A stretch of DNA of 62,670 nt from Paludibacteraceae bacterium (GTDB taxonomy: Bacteria > Bacteroidota > Bacteroidia > Bacteroidales > Paludibacteraceae). This document shows positions 25,814 through 35,215 of the stretch, in pieces. The stretch is taken from contig JAFYZR010000053.1 in NCBI GenBank assembly GCA_017557345.1, positions 1 to 62,670 of the forward strand. The letters run 5' to 3'. The number at the start of each line of letters is the position of its first letter. Positions within the stretch are counted from its first letter, which is position 1. The position numbers and the translations under genes are program-made. A model generated the notes under the pieces. That model was not told the origin of the DNA. It worked only from the letters and a program-made list of their open reading frames with translations, and made no database searches.

Positions 25814-27134
25814 TCGCTTTACTTTCTGCTTCGTAACCAGGTTTGTCCAATAGGGCGAACATATTCTTTTTATATGCCTCAACACCCGGTTGGTTGAACG
25901 GATTGACATTCAGTACATAACCCGATATACCGCAGCCACGCTCAAAGAAATAGATGAACTGACCGATGTTGTATTCATCGATACGTTCAAATTCGATGAG
26001 AATATTAGGTACTCCGCCATCAATATGCGCAAGACGCGTACCGAGTTCGGCCATCTTATTCACATCGTCAACACGCTTGCCTGCTAAGAAGTTGAGTCCG
26101 TCAAGGTTTTCTTCATCCGTTGGTACAAGCACTTGTTTGTTTGCTTTTTCTATGGAAATCACGGTCTCGAAAATCGAACGCTCACCATCTTGTATCCACT
26201 GGCCCATCGAGTGCAGATCGGTTGTGAAATCAACGCTTGCAGGGAAAATACCCTTATGATCTTTACCTTCAGACTCACCGTAAAGTTGTTTCCACCACTC
26301 GCTGAAATAGTGGAGTTTTGGATTGAAGTTGACAAGAATCTCTATTTTCTTTCCGTTTTGATAGAGAGCATTGCGAATAGCAGCATACTGGCAAGCTGGA
26401 TTCTCAACATAAGGCACTTTGATGTCTGTCGCTTTCTCCATATCTTGAGCTCCGCGTACAAGCGCCTTGATATCACCTCCTGCCACTGCAATAGGCAGCA
26501 GACCTACCGGCGTAAGCACCGAGAAACGGCCACCTACATTATCGGGAATAACGAATGTTTTGTATCCTTCTTTGGTTGCAAGGCTACGAAGCGCACCTTT
26601 CGCGCGATCTGTAACTGCTACGATGCGATGTTTAGCTTCCTCTTTGCCCACTTGTTTTTCAAGCATGGTCTTCAGAAGACGGAAAGCCAATGCAGTCTCT
26701 GTGGTGGTTCCGGATTTTGAGATATTGATAATACCGAATTGCTTGTCTGCAAGGAATTCCATGAGTTCAGCGAGGTAATCCTCTCCGATATTGTTTCCTG
26801 CATACACCACGTACGGATTCTTGCGGTTTTTCGCTACAAAGGCATCAAAAGCAGAACTGAGTGCTTCATTCACAGCGCGTGCACCGAGATATGATCCACC
26901 AATACCGGCTACGATAACTACTTCACAACGTTTGCGTAATTCATCTGCACACGCTTGAACCTCTGCGAGGAACTCATCCGTAATAGAGGAGGGCAGATGA
27001 ACCCAACCGATATAGTCATTCCCGGCACCTTTGCCATTCTCTAACAGAAGGTTAGCGGATTCGGTAGCTGACTCTAATTGTTTTAACGCTGCAGCGTCCA
27101 CGAAAGATGCAGCGTTCTTAAGACATAATTTCAT
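25791..27134 (-). CDS. pgi: Glucose-6-phosphate isomerase
   Basis: A 447-residue cytoplasmic glycolytic enzyme that interconverts glucose-6-phosphate and fructose-6-phosphate. Signatures are [12 protein letters not shown] (about residues 77-88), the [14 protein letters not shown] phosphate-binding loop, and the family region [18 protein letters not shown]. Length fits the bacterial short form. It lies one base after gpsA in a minus-strand run with lysS. Confidence 0.97.
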   Translation of the reverse strand: MKLCLKNAASFVDAAALKQLESATESANLLLENGKGAGNDYIGWVHLPSSITDEFLAEVQACADELRKRCEVVIVAGIGGSYLGARAVNEALSSAFDAFVAKNRKNPYVVYAGNNIGEDYLAELMEFLADKQFGIINISKSGTTTETALAFRLLKTMLEKQVGKEEAKHRIVAVTDRAKGALRSLATKEGYKTFVIPDNVGGRFSVLTPVGLLPIAVAGGDIKALVRGAQDMEKATDIKVPYVENPACQYAAIRNALYQNGKKIEILVNFNPKLHYFSEWWKQLYGESEGKDHKGIFPASVDFTTDLHSMGQWIQDGERSIFETVISIEKANKQVLVPTDEENLDGLNFLAGKRVDDVNKMAELGTRLAHIDGGVPNILIEFERIDEYNIGQFIYFFERGCGISGYVLNVNPFNQPGVEAYKKNMFALLDKPGYEAESKAIKARLSE

Positions 27135-27135
27135 A

Positions 27136-28125
27136 TTATTGCAATTTTGAGGTTAACGATTTAATGATGGGTTTGGCTTTCTGGCGGTTGTACAATATCT
27201 CGTACATGGCATCAACGATAGGCAACGCCACTTTCATATGCTGGTTTGCCTCATAAATAGCCTTTGTACCATAATATCCTTCAGCTACCATTTCCATTTC
27301 CATTTGTGCGGCTTTCACCGAATAACCGAGTCCTAACATCTGACCGAACTGACGGTTTCGGCTGAACTGCGAATAACCAGTCACAAGTACATCTCCCAAA
27401 TACCCGGAGGCTGTAATATCACGAGGCACATTACTCATTGCTGTAGCGAAACGCTGAATCTCTTGAATGGCATTTGACAGCAGCACGGCCTGGAAATTAT
27501 CGCCGTAATGCAAAGCTTGACACATTCCTGCCGCGATGGCGTAGATATTTTTCATAACCGAACTATACTCCAGTCCGATGACATCGCTTGAGATGGTAGT
27601 ATGTACGTAAGGTGTACGGAAAAGTTTTGCCAGTACTTCGGCGTTCTGACGATTTTCACAACCGATAGTGAGATAGCTGAGACGCTCGAGTGCAATTTCC
27701 TCTGCATGACACGGACCCGCAATAACACCCAGTTGATCCATGGGAATAGCGAAGCGGTTATGCAGATAATCAGTAATAATCACGTTCTCTTCGGGAATCA
27801 TACCTTTGACAGCCGAAATAACCACTTTATGCGTCATGTCGCGACGTATTTTCGTCAGCGTTTGCTTCACATACGGTGATGGAATGGCGAGAATGAGTAC
27901 ATCCGATTGTGCTACGGTTTGATTGATATCCGATGAGAAATGAATACGGCCGACATCGAAACTGGCTGCGCCTAAATAAGACGGATTCTTGCCTGTGGCG
28001 ATGAAATCATCAATCACTTCCTGACGACGGATAAACCAGTTGATCTCGCCTTGGTTCTGCATGACAATTTTTGCTAATGCAGTAGCCCAAGAGCCGGAAC
28101 CGAGAATTGCGATTTTTCTATACAT
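27136..28125 (-). CDS. gpsA: Glycerol-3-phosphate dehydrogenase (NAD(P)+)
   Basis: A 329-residue enzyme that reduces dihydroxyacetone phosphate to sn-glycerol-3-phosphate for phospholipid synthesis. The Rossmann motif is [12 protein letters not shown] (residues 8-19), the catalytic lysine lies in ISAVKGM, and GPCHAEEIA and [11 protein letters not shown] are diagnostic. One base separates it from lysS and one from pgi. Confidence 0.97.
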   Translation of the reverse strand: MYRKIAILGSGSWATALAKIVMQNQGEINWFIRRQEVIDDFIATGKNPSYLGAASFDVGRIHFSSDINQTVAQSDVLILAIPSPYVKQTLTKIRRDMTHKVVISAVKGMIPEENVIITDYLHNRFAIPMDQLGVIAGPCHAEEIALERLSYLTIGCENRQNAEVLAKLFRTPYVHTTISSDVIGLEYSSVMKNIYAIAAGMCQALHYGDNFQAVLLSNAIQEIQRFATAMSNVPRDITASGYLGDVLVTGYSQFSRNRQFGQMLGLGYSVKAAQMEMEMVAEGYYGTKAIYEANQHMKVALPIVDAMYEILYNRQKAKPIIKSLTSKLQ

Positions 28126-28126
28126 A

Positions 28127-29650
28127 TTATGCCTCCGGTTTCATTGTGGGGAATAACAAAACTTCTTGTATTGTTGGCTGACCTGTCATGAACATTGCCA
28201 GACGGTCAATACCGATACCGATACCAGACGTAGGTGGCATGCCGTATTCGAGTGCACGCATAAAATCATGATCAATCACCATCGCTTCGTCGTCGCCCTT
28301 ATCAGCAAGTTTCATTTGCTCTACAAAGCGGTTATATTGGTCTATCGGGTCATTGAGCTCCGAATAGGCGTTCGCTAATTCTTTACCGTTTACCATCAAC
28401 TCAAAACGCTCGGTTAAACCGGGTTTGGAACGGTGCATCTTCGTTAACGGACTCATCTCTACAGGATAATCGGTAATGAAGGTAGGCTGAATAAAGGTGC
28501 CCTCGCAAGTCTCGCCGAAGATTTCGTCAATTAACTTACCCTTACCCATATGCTCTGTGTCTTCAACGCCCAGTTTCTTCGCTTCTACACGGATTTCATC
28601 TTCACTCATAGAAGCTAAGTCCAGACCGGTCTTTTCTTGGATGGCATCAAGAATAGGCAAACGACGATAAGGCGCTTTGAAATCTACAATATGATCACCT
28701 ATCTGCACCTTGGTGGTGCCATTTACTGCAATGGAAATGCGCTCAAGCAGATTCTCAGTAAAGGTCATCATCCAGTTATAGTCCTTGTATTGCACATAGA
28801 GCTCCATGCAGGTAAACTCCGGGTTATGATTGCGATCCATTCCTTCATTACGGAAGTTACGGCCGATTTCATAAACGCCTTCAAAACCACCTACAATCAG
28901 TCGTTTTAGATAGAGTTCCGTTGCGATACGGAGATACATATCTACATCCAATGTATTGTGATGGGTAATGAACGGACGAGCACTCGCACCTCCGGCTATC
29001 TGTTGTAAAATCGGGGTTTCTACCTCTGTATAACCTGCTTCGTCAAATACCTGACGCATCGTACGGAGAATGGCGGCACGCTTAAGGAACGTATCTTTTA
29101 CTCCTTCGTTAACAACCAAATCCACATACCGCTGGCGATAACGTTGCTCAGGATCATTAAAGCCATCATACGCTACGCCATCTTTATATTTGACAATCGG
29201 TAGCGGACGAAGACTCTTGGCAAGCACTGTCAATTTCTTTGCATGTACGGATATCTCACCCATCTGCGTGCGGAAAACAAAGCCTTCGATGCCGATGAAA
29301 TCACCAATATCCAGCAATTTCTTGAAAACGACGTTATACATCTGCTGTTCCACGTTTGTGGGCTGTTCGCCCTCTGCGAGAGGAGCTTGGATATCATCAC
29401 GGCTCACATAAACCTGAATACGTCCTTTCGAGTCCTGTAGCTCGATAAACGATGCTTTACCCATAATGCGCTTTGACATCAGTCGGCCTGCTATTCGAAC
29501 CGGTTTTCCATCCCAATGGTCAAAATCCGCTTTGATGTCCGTTGAATATCCTGTTACCTCATATTCATCGGCAGGATAGGGGTTAAGACCGAGGTCGCGC
29601 ATGGTCTGGAGACTTTGTCGACGCACAATTTCTTGTTCACTTAATTCCAT
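28127..29650 (-). CDS. lysS: Lysyl-tRNA synthetase, class II
   Basis: A 507-residue synthetase that charges tRNA-Lys. The N-terminal OB-fold runs over about residues 55-150. Class II motif 2 is visible in NEGMDRNHNPEFTCMELY and motif 3 in SGIGIGIDRLAMFMT. ATG 29650 (MELSEQEIVRRQ) is chosen over the longer frame because the -7 box is at 29692-29699. It lacks the C-terminal extension of about 70 residues carried by Bacteroides enzymes and is close to the E. coli length. Confidence 0.97.
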   Translation of the reverse strand: MELSEQEIVRRQSLQTMRDLGLNPYPADEYEVTGYSTDIKADFDHWDGKPVRIAGRLMSKRIMGKASFIELQDSKGRIQVYVSRDDIQAPLAEGEQPTNVEQQMYNVVFKKLLDIGDFIGIEGFVFRTQMGEISVHAKKLTVLAKSLRPLPIVKYKDGVAYDGFNDPEQRYRQRYVDLVVNEGVKDTFLKRAAILRTMRQVFDEAGYTEVETPILQQIAGGASARPFITHHNTLDVDMYLRIATELYLKRLIVGGFEGVYEIGRNFRNEGMDRNHNPEFTCMELYVQYKDYNWMMTFTENLLERISIAVNGTTKVQIGDHIVDFKAPYRRLPILDAIQEKTGLDLASMSEDEIRVEAKKLGVEDTEHMGKGKLIDEIFGETCEGTFIQPTFITDYPVEMSPLTKMHRSKPGLTERFELMVNGKELANAYSELNDPIDQYNRFVEQMKLADKGDDEAMVIDHDFMRALEYGMPPTSGIGIGIDRLAMFMTGQPTIQEVLLFPTMKPEA

Positions 29651-29691
29651 ATGTTGTATTTCGTTTTTTGTTTTCTGGACAATTTTGCGTG

Positions 29692-29723
29692 CAAAATTAC
29701 TACAAAAAATTTGAATACGCAAG
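29692..29723 (-). promoter_or_regulatory. Bacteroidetes-type promoter for lysS-gpsA-pgi
   Basis: On the minus strand CTTG (29720-29723) and TAATTTTG (29692-29699) are 20 bases apart. Confidence 0.85.
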
Positions 29724-29752
29724 TTTTTGAAAGAAAAAATCGTTTATGCTTA

Positions 29753-29788
29753 CAAAAAAAGAGTCCCGCGAATTTCGAGACTCTTTTC
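29753..29788 (-). terminator. Terminator of the Spy-like gene
   Basis: On the minus strand AAAAGAGTC pairs with GACTCTTTT around a 13-base, partly paired loop, followed by a U run. It lies 15 bases after the stop. Confidence 0.85.
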
Positions 29789-29802
29789 TTTCTTGCTTAA
29801 TG

Positions 29803-30384
29803 TTAGTGACGTTCACTTTCAGGTTTTGGACCACGACCGCCGCCTTGCTGATTCCATTGCTGGCCTTTGTTCCATTCGGGTCTTGCTCCTTGCTGTCTGC
29901 CCCATTCGGGTTGGCGTCCCTGTGGACCTTGCCGCATTTCACCGTGTGAACCCTTGCAGCCTTCTGAACCGTTGCATCCGGGGCAGCGTAGCACTTGCTC
30001 TACCTGACGAGGATTAAGGTCTTTACGGAATTTGTCGTAATATTTCTCTTGTAATTCAATCACATTTTTCTTAATGGCAAAGCGTTCTTTGATAGCCTTT
30101 TCCAATTCGGCATCCGACATTTCTCTGCTCTTATCTTTCAACTCTTTGCATTTTTCACGTAATTCATCTAATTTCGTGGCATATTCTCGATAAGTTACAG
30201 CGAATTTCTCGGCTTGTTTGTCACTCAAGAATAACTGATAAGTGAATCGCTTGATATCCGACTCGATACGTTCTTCCTTTGTCATTTCCTTGCCTTTATT
30301 TGGGCAACCTTCTTTCTTTACTTCCTGAGCGCTTATATTCGCTACGAGGATGGCACTTATGGCCAGTACAAATAGTTTTTTCAT
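29803..30384 (-). CDS. Spy/CpxP-like periplasmic protein with Gln/Gly-rich tail
   Basis: A 193-residue exported protein with signal peptide MKKLFVLAISAILVANISA. The mature part is a long charged helical domain (about residues 30-130, ending KYYDKFRKDLNPRQVEQVL), as in the Spy/heavy-metal-resistance group of periplasmic chaperones and sensors. A Cys/His segment, CPGCNGSEGCKGSHG, is followed by a tail rich in Gly, Gln, Pro and Trp with two PEW-containing near-repeats. The start 30384 has a real Shine-Dalgarno (AAGGAG, 30393-30398), rare in this phylum. The promoter is of sigma-54 type. It may respond to envelope or metal stress. Confidence 0.8.
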   Translation of the reverse strand: MKKLFVLAISAILVANISAQEVKKEGCPNKGKEMTKEERIESDIKRFTYQLFLSDKQAEKFAVTYREYATKLDELREKCKELKDKSREMSDAELEKAIKERFAIKKNVIELQEKYYDKFRKDLNPRQVEQVLRCPGCNGSEGCKGSHGEMRQGPQGRQPEWGRQQGARPEWNKGQQWNQQGGGRGPKPESERH

Positions 30385-30422
30385 TGTTGTTTCTCCTTCA
30401 AAAAGTGGTTCGAATACATTTC

Positions 30423-30440
30423 TACAAACACCGTGCCAAA
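30423..30440 (-). promoter_or_regulatory. Sigma-54 (RpoN) type promoter of the Spy-like gene
   Basis: On the minus strand TTTGGCACG - GTGT - TTGTA matches the -24/-12 consensus TTGGCACG-N4-TTGCW except for T in place of C at -12/-11. It lies about 40 bases upstream of the start codon, with a Shine-Dalgarno site between. No TANNTTTG box is seen for this gene. Confidence 0.7.
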
Positions 30441-30470
30441 CTATCCTTTTTATATAAAAATTATTAAAAT

Positions 30471-30502
30471 CTTGCACATATCATTTTTTTTTAGTAATTT
30501 TG
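30471..30502 (+). promoter_or_regulatory. Bacteroidetes-type promoter for nadE
   Basis: CTTG (30471-30474) and TAATTTTG (30495-30502) are 20 bases apart. It is divergent from the sigma-54 promoter 30 bases away. Confidence 0.87.
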
Positions 30503-30523
30503 CAGCGCAAAAGTGTGTGCATT

Positions 30524-32455
30524 ATGAATACTAATTTTGGATTTGTGCGAGTAGCGGCCGCTGTGCCTGCCATGAAAGTGGCGGATTGCCGTTATAACGC
30601 TGAGCAGATTCGTGCTCAAATAGATGAGGCGATTGCAGAAGGAATTGAAGTCATTTGTTTCCCGGAATTGAGTCTGACGGGATATACCTGTGCGGATTTG
30701 TTTTTCACGCAGACGTTGCAACAGAGCTCGATGCGGGAGCTGGAAGGCATTTGTGACTATACGCGCGGAAAAGCAATCATCGTGTTGGTGGGAGCGCCGT
30801 TAAAGGTGGATAACGACCTGTACAACTGCGCCTTTGTCATGACGGACGGCGAAGTGATGGGCGTTGTGCCAAAAGTAAATCTGCCGAACACCGGAGAGTT
30901 TTACGAGAAGCGTTGGTTTACATCTGGCCGTGCCGCGAGGGAATATACACCGGGCGGAATAGCGCCGAGAATTCCTAAAATTGAAATATGGAGCGGAGAA
31001 GTGCCGTTTGGTACGGATTTGTTGTTCTGCACACGAAACTACACTTTTGGTGTAGAGATTTGCGAAGATCTCTGGTCTCCGCTTCCTCCTTCCACGCAAT
31101 TGGCTATCCAAGGCGCCGAACTGATCTTCAACTTATCGAGTAGCAATTGCCTGGTGGGCAAGCATGCTTTCCGTCGCCAGATGATCACGCAGCAGAGTGC
31201 GCGCGTGCATTGCGGATACATCTATACCTCCTCGGGCGTAGGCGAGTCTACGACGGATGTGGTCTATTCGGGTAGTACGTATATCGCGGAGAACGGAGAA
31301 ATGCTATGCGAAGGAGAACGTTTCCAGCGCGAGAGCACGATGATCATACAGGAATTGGACATTGAGCGCCTGCGTACGGATCGTCAGCGCAATACGAACT
31401 TCACGAAAGACAAAGCGGGCCATTACCGCCATATCAACGTGGCGCCGATTGAGCGTGAGGAAGAGTTCACGGAGCCTACGCATAGAGTCTTCTCTCCGGC
31501 GCCTTTCTTGCCGAAAGCGGGAGAGGAAGACCAGTATTGCATGGATATCTTCTCGATTCAGACGAGTGCGCTTGCACGTCGATGGGAGCACACACATGCC
31601 GAAACATTGGAGATAGGAATCTCTGGCGGTTTGGATAGCACACTCGCTTTGCTGGTCTGCGTGCAAACGGCCGATATGTTGGGCTACGATAGAAGCCGCA
31701 TTGTCGGAGTGACGATGCCGGGTTTTGGAACCAGCGACCGTACATATCAGAATGCCCTCCAGCTGATGGAAGAATTGGGCATCACGCACCGCGAGATATC
31801 CATCTGCGAAGTGACAACCCAACATCTCAACGATATCGCGCATAACATGGATATCCATGATGCGACTTACGAGAACGCGCAGGCACGTGTCCGCACGATG
31901 ATTCTCATGGATCTGGCGAACGAACTGAACGGTCTGGTTGTCGGAACAGGCGATTTGAGCGAATTGGCGCTCGGATGGTGTACTTATAACGGCGACCAGA
32001 TGTCGATGTACGGCGTCAATGCCGGCATTCCTAAGACACTCGTGCGCTTTCTCGTGCGTTATGCAGCGGAGAACCTGTACAGCGAACCGCTGCGGAGCAT
32101 CTTGCTGGATGTTGTGGAAACACCTGTCTCGCCAGAATTACTGCCAACAGATGACAACGGAGAGATTGCGCAGAAGACCGAAGACAAAGTCGGTCCGTAC
32201 GATCTGCATGATTTCTTCATCTATTATTTCTTGCGCTTTGGTTTCACACGCGAGAAAATCAAATACATGGCCTTGCAAGCCTTCGAAGACCGGTATGACG
32301 AAGCAACCATCGACAAATGGCTCGCTGTCTTCATGCGTCGTTTCTGCAACCAGCAGTTCAAGCGAAGCGCTATGCCGGATGGACCGAAAGTCGTATCTGT
32401 CTCTCTCTCGCCGCGTGGCGACTGGAGAATGCCAAGTGATACCAGTTGTCTCTAA
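30524..32455 (+). CDS. nadE: Glutamine-dependent NAD+ synthetase
   Basis: A 643-residue two-domain enzyme that converts nicotinate adenine dinucleotide to NAD+ using glutamine. The N-terminal nitrilase-type glutaminase domain carries the Glu (FPELSLTGY), Lys (VVPKVNLPN) and Cys (GVEICEDLW) triad. The synthetase domain carries the PP-loop SGGLDSTLAL near residue 367. ATG 30524 is chosen because the upstream in-frame codons lie on the promoter. It heads a plus-strand run with murB and murA. Confidence 0.97.
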   Translation: MNTNFGFVRVAAAVPAMKVADCRYNAEQIRAQIDEAIAEGIEVICFPELSLTGYTCADLFFTQTLQQSSMRELEGICDYTRGKAIIVLVGAPLKVDNDLYNCAFVMTDGEVMGVVPKVNLPNTGEFYEKRWFTSGRAAREYTPGGIAPRIPKIEIWSGEVPFGTDLLFCTRNYTFGVEICEDLWSPLPPSTQLAIQGAELIFNLSSSNCLVGKHAFRRQMITQQSARVHCGYIYTSSGVGESTTDVVYSGSTYIAENGEMLCEGERFQRESTMIIQELDIERLRTDRQRNTNFTKDKAGHYRHINVAPIEREEEFTEPTHRVFSPAPFLPKAGEEDQYCMDIFSIQTSALARRWEHTHAETLEIGISGGLDSTLALLVCVQTADMLGYDRSRIVGVTMPGFGTSDRTYQNALQLMEELGITHREISICEVTTQHLNDIAHNMDIHDATYENAQARVRTMILMDLANELNGLVVGTGDLSELALGWCTYNGDQMSMYGVNAGIPKTLVRFLVRYAAENLYSEPLRSILLDVVETPVSPELLPTDDNGEIAQKTEDKVGPYDLHDFFIYYFLRFGFTREKIKYMALQAFEDRYDEATIDKWLAVFMRRFCNQQFKRSAMPDGPKVVSVSLSPRGDWRMPSDTSCL

Positions 32456-32469
32456 ATGATCAAGTAACA

Positions 32470-33456
32470 ATGACCCATTTTCAATACGCAATACCCAATA
32501 CTTTCCGCATGGATGTGAAGGCAAAGATTTTTGCCGAATATAGTAGTGTGGAGCAATTGCAGGAACTGCTGGAGCGTTATAAAGACGAGCAGATCTTGCA
32601 TATCGGGGCGGGTAGTAACTTGCTCTTTACCAAGGACTTCGACGGAGTCATCTTGCATTCGGCCATGCGCCGTGCAAGGGCTTTGGATGAGGACAGCGAC
32701 TCGGTGCTTATTGAAGCCGAGAGCGGACTCGTTCTGGATGAACTCATCGCACAATTGTGCGATATGGGGCTTTCTGGAATGGAAAACCTCAGTTATATTC
32801 CGGGCGAAGTAGGAGCATCGGCTGTGCAAAATGTCGGGGCGTATGGCGTGGAGGCAAAAGATGTGATTGTTAGGGTCAATACCTGGTCAATACCTGATCA
32901 GAACGTTGTAATCCTAGACAATACACAGTGTCAATTCGGTTATAGGGACAGCATATTTAAGAATGAATTGCGGGGAAAAGCCATCGTCACGCATGTCGTT
33001 TATCGGCTCAACAAGCATTTTGAACCCAAATTGGACTATGGCAATTTGCGCGCGGAAGTGGGCAATAACCCGACTCCAATGTCTGTGCGAGAAGCCGTGA
33101 TTCGTATTCGCCAACAGAAACTGCCCGAAGTCTCGGAACTCGGTTCGGCGGGATCGTTCTTCAAGAATCCCATCGTGCCGCGCGAGACGTATGAAGCCAT
33201 TGCCGCGCAATATGAACGAGTGCCGCATTTCGAGCAGGATGGGGGAGTCAAGATTCCTGCTGCGTGGCTCATCGAGCAATGTGGATGGAAAGGCAAAACG
33301 CTTGGCGGGGCGCAATGTTATCCAAAGCAGCCGCTGGTGCTCGTTAATGCCAATAATGCCACGCCGCAAGACATCGTCAACCTGGCTGCGGCTATCTGCC
33401 AAGACGTCAAAGACAAATTCAATATCACCATTAACCCGGAAGTAAATTATATCTAA
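32470..33456 (+). CDS. murB: UDP-N-acetylenolpyruvoylglucosamine reductase
   Basis: A 328-residue FAD enzyme that makes UDP-N-acetylmuramate in peptidoglycan synthesis. FAD-binding segments are GAGSNLLF and YIPGEVGASAVQNVGAYG, and the proton-donor serine is in GSAGSFFKNP. The layout is the E. coli type I form. ATG 32470 is 14 bases after nadE; an alternative ATG at 32446 overlaps nadE. A 7-8 bp repeat (32481-32503) encodes the very N-terminus, including the conserved NTF segment. Confidence 0.97.
   Translation: MTHFQYAIPNTFRMDVKAKIFAEYSSVEQLQELLERYKDEQILHIGAGSNLLFTKDFDGVILHSAMRRARALDEDSDSVLIEAESGLVLDELIAQLCDMGLSGMENLSYIPGEVGASAVQNVGAYGVEAKDVIVRVNTWSIPDQNVVILDNTQCQFGYRDSIFKNELRGKAIVTHVVYRLNKHFEPKLDYGNLRAEVGNNPTPMSVREAVIRIRQQKLPEVSELGSAGSFFKNPIVPRETYEAIAAQYERVPHFEQDGGVKIPAAWLIEQCGWKGKTLGGAQCYPKQPLVLVNANNATPQDIVNLAAAICQDVKDKFNITINPEVNYI
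32481..32503. repeat. 7-bp tandem repeat in the first codons of murB
   Basis: Three units of CAATAC followed by G, CC and T are translated as QYAIPNT, just after the start codon. Confidence 0.7.
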
Positions 33457-33457
33457 T

Positions 33458-34765
33458 ATGGCATCTTTTATCGTAGAAGGAGGACACAAACTGCATGGTT
33501 CGATCACACCGCAGGGCGCAAAAAATGAGGCGCTGCAGGTGTTGTGCGCAGTTCTGCTAACCAAAGAGACGGTAGTCATTGACAATCTGCCGAACATCCT
33601 TGATGTGAATAACCTCATTGACTTGCTCGCCTCGATGGGCGTCAAAGTGGAGCGCTTGGCGAAGGGCAAATGTGCTTTTACTGCAAGCGAACTCGACACC
33701 GCATACTTGCGTAGCAAGGATTTCCTCAAAAAATGCAATAAACTCCGGGGATCCGTGATGTTAATCGGTCCGCTGCTTGCTCGAATTGGGGAAGTCACGT
33801 ATGCCAAACCGGGTGGAGACAAGATCGGCCGACGTCGTTTGGACACGCATTTCCAAGGTATGGTGAACCTAGGCGCTACCTTCGAATATGATCAGAACTT
33901 GCTCGCATATCGCTTTGACGGCAAGCATCTCAAAGGCAGTTACATGCTGCTCGACGAGGCGTCCGTAACGGGTACAGCGAACATCGTCATGGCGGCGGTC
34001 CTCGCAGAAGGAACAACCACTATCTACAATGCCGCATGCGAACCGTATCTGCAGCAATTATGCAAGATGCTCAATAAGATGGGCGCAAAAATAAGCGGAG
34101 TAGGTTCTAATCTCTTAACCATCGAAGGCGTCAAAGCGTTGCATGGCGCGCAACACACGCTCTTGCCTGATATGATCGAGGTCGGCTCCTTCATCGGTAT
34201 GGCTGCTATCACGGGCTCGGAACTACGCATATGCAAAGTCGGTTATCGCGATCTCGGAATCATCCCGGATGCTTTCCGTCGCCTCGGTATACGCATCGAT
34301 GTGGATGGTGATGACATAGTCATCCCGGCACAGGAACACTATCAGATCGAGTCTTTCCTCGATGGTTCTATCTTAACCGTTGCAGACGCGCCATGGCCGG
34401 GATTGACGCCGGACTTGCTCTCTGTCATCTTGGTCGTTGCTACGCAGGCACGCGGATCTGTGCTGATTCACCAGAAGATGTTCGAATCACGACTCTTCTT
34501 TGTTGATAAACTGATTGACATGGGCGCACAAATCATCCTCTGCGACCCGCACAGAGCGGTTGTCATCGGGCATGACCACACACGCAAACTCAAGCATAAT
34601 AACATGACCAGCCCCGATATCCGCGCAGGTATAGCCATGCTCATCGCAGCCATGAGTGCCGAAGGCACTAGTAAGATCGATCATATCGACCAAATCGACC
34701 GTGGATACGAAGACATCGAGCATCGTCTCAATGCCATCGGAGCACACATCACACGCGAAGATTAA
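33458..34765 (+). CDS. murA: UDP-N-acetylglucosamine 1-carboxyvinyltransferase
   Basis: A 435-residue enzyme that transfers enolpyruvate to UDP-GlcNAc, the first committed step of peptidoglycan synthesis. Motifs are PQGAKNEALQ, with the conserved Lys-Asn pair, and GGDKIGRRRLDTHF. The catalytic Cys (115 in E. coli) is Asp here, at residue 121, which in other bacteria gives intrinsic resistance to fosfomycin. It follows murB by one base, so two successive pathway steps are co-expressed. Confidence 0.97.
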   Translation: MASFIVEGGHKLHGSITPQGAKNEALQVLCAVLLTKETVVIDNLPNILDVNNLIDLLASMGVKVERLAKGKCAFTASELDTAYLRSKDFLKKCNKLRGSVMLIGPLLARIGEVTYAKPGGDKIGRRRLDTHFQGMVNLGATFEYDQNLLAYRFDGKHLKGSYMLLDEASVTGTANIVMAAVLAEGTTTIYNAACEPYLQQLCKMLNKMGAKISGVGSNLLTIEGVKALHGAQHTLLPDMIEVGSFIGMAAITGSELRICKVGYRDLGIIPDAFRRLGIRIDVDGDDIVIPAQEHYQIESFLDGSILTVADAPWPGLTPDLLSVILVVATQARGSVLIHQKMFESRLFFVDKLIDMGAQIILCDPHRAVVIGHDHTRKLKHNNMTSPDIRAGIAMLIAAMSAEGTSKIDHIDQIDRGYEDIEHRLNAIGAHITRED

Positions 34766-34773
34766 CCTGTTAA

Positions 34774-34828
34774 ACACGTAAACGACACGTAAACGAGACG
34801 TAAACGACACGTAAACGAGACGTAATCG
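34774..34828. repeat. 11-bp tandem array after murA
   Basis: Five contiguous 11-base units: ACACGTAAACG twice, AGACGTAAACG, ACACGTAAACG, AGACGTAATCG. A partly similar sixth follows. Period is exact with no indel. The array fills the gap between the murA stop and the next small gene. Confidence 0.95.
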
Positions 34829-34877
34829 AGTGCTGGGAACGTGCTAGTCTAAAGCAAGGAAAACAATAGGAAAAACT

Positions 34878-35213
34878 ATGGCAAAAGCAGAATTAAGCAT
34901 CATATTGGACAAACTTAGCGGTCGTCTTGACGGCAAAAGCCGCTTCTACACTTCCCATCGCTATGGGCAGACGGTCATTAGTAATTACCCTTTGCGCAAA
35001 GATCCGAAGGCGTTATCGGATAGTCAACGGGCTACTTTTGCCGCTTTTGGTCAAGTGTCCAAGCAGACCAAAGCTGAAATGTCCGATCCGGAACGCCTTG
35101 CCTATTGGCAAGCACAGTACGAGCAATACAAAACAACAGCCAAATCTACTGACAAGTATTATTCCACCCTCCGTGGCTTCATCCTCGCACAATTAAGAAA
35201 AACAACGGATTGA
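34878..35213 (+). CDS. Small conserved-type hypothetical protein
   Basis: A 111-residue basic, soluble-looking protein without signal peptide or membrane segment. It begins MAKAELSIILDKLSGRLDGK and is rich in Ser, Thr, Gln and Tyr toward the C-terminus (YWQAQYEQYKTTAKSTDKYY). I do not recognise the family with certainty; short proteins with a similar N-terminus occur in Bacteroidales. Its stop overlaps the possible start of the next gene. The 11-bp repeat array lies immediately upstream, and no TANNTTTG promoter is clear. Confidence 0.7.
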   Translation: MAKAELSIILDKLSGRLDGKSRFYTSHRYGQTVISNYPLRKDPKALSDSQRATFAAFGQVSKQTKAEMSDPERLAYWQAQYEQYKTTAKSTDKYYSTLRGFILAQLRKTTD

Positions 35214-35215
35214 TT

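Noticed and set aside
31304-31858. 184-codon antisense frame within nadE
   Set aside because: The sense frame is a full-length, conserved NAD+ synthetase; the antisense peptide is basic and featureless.
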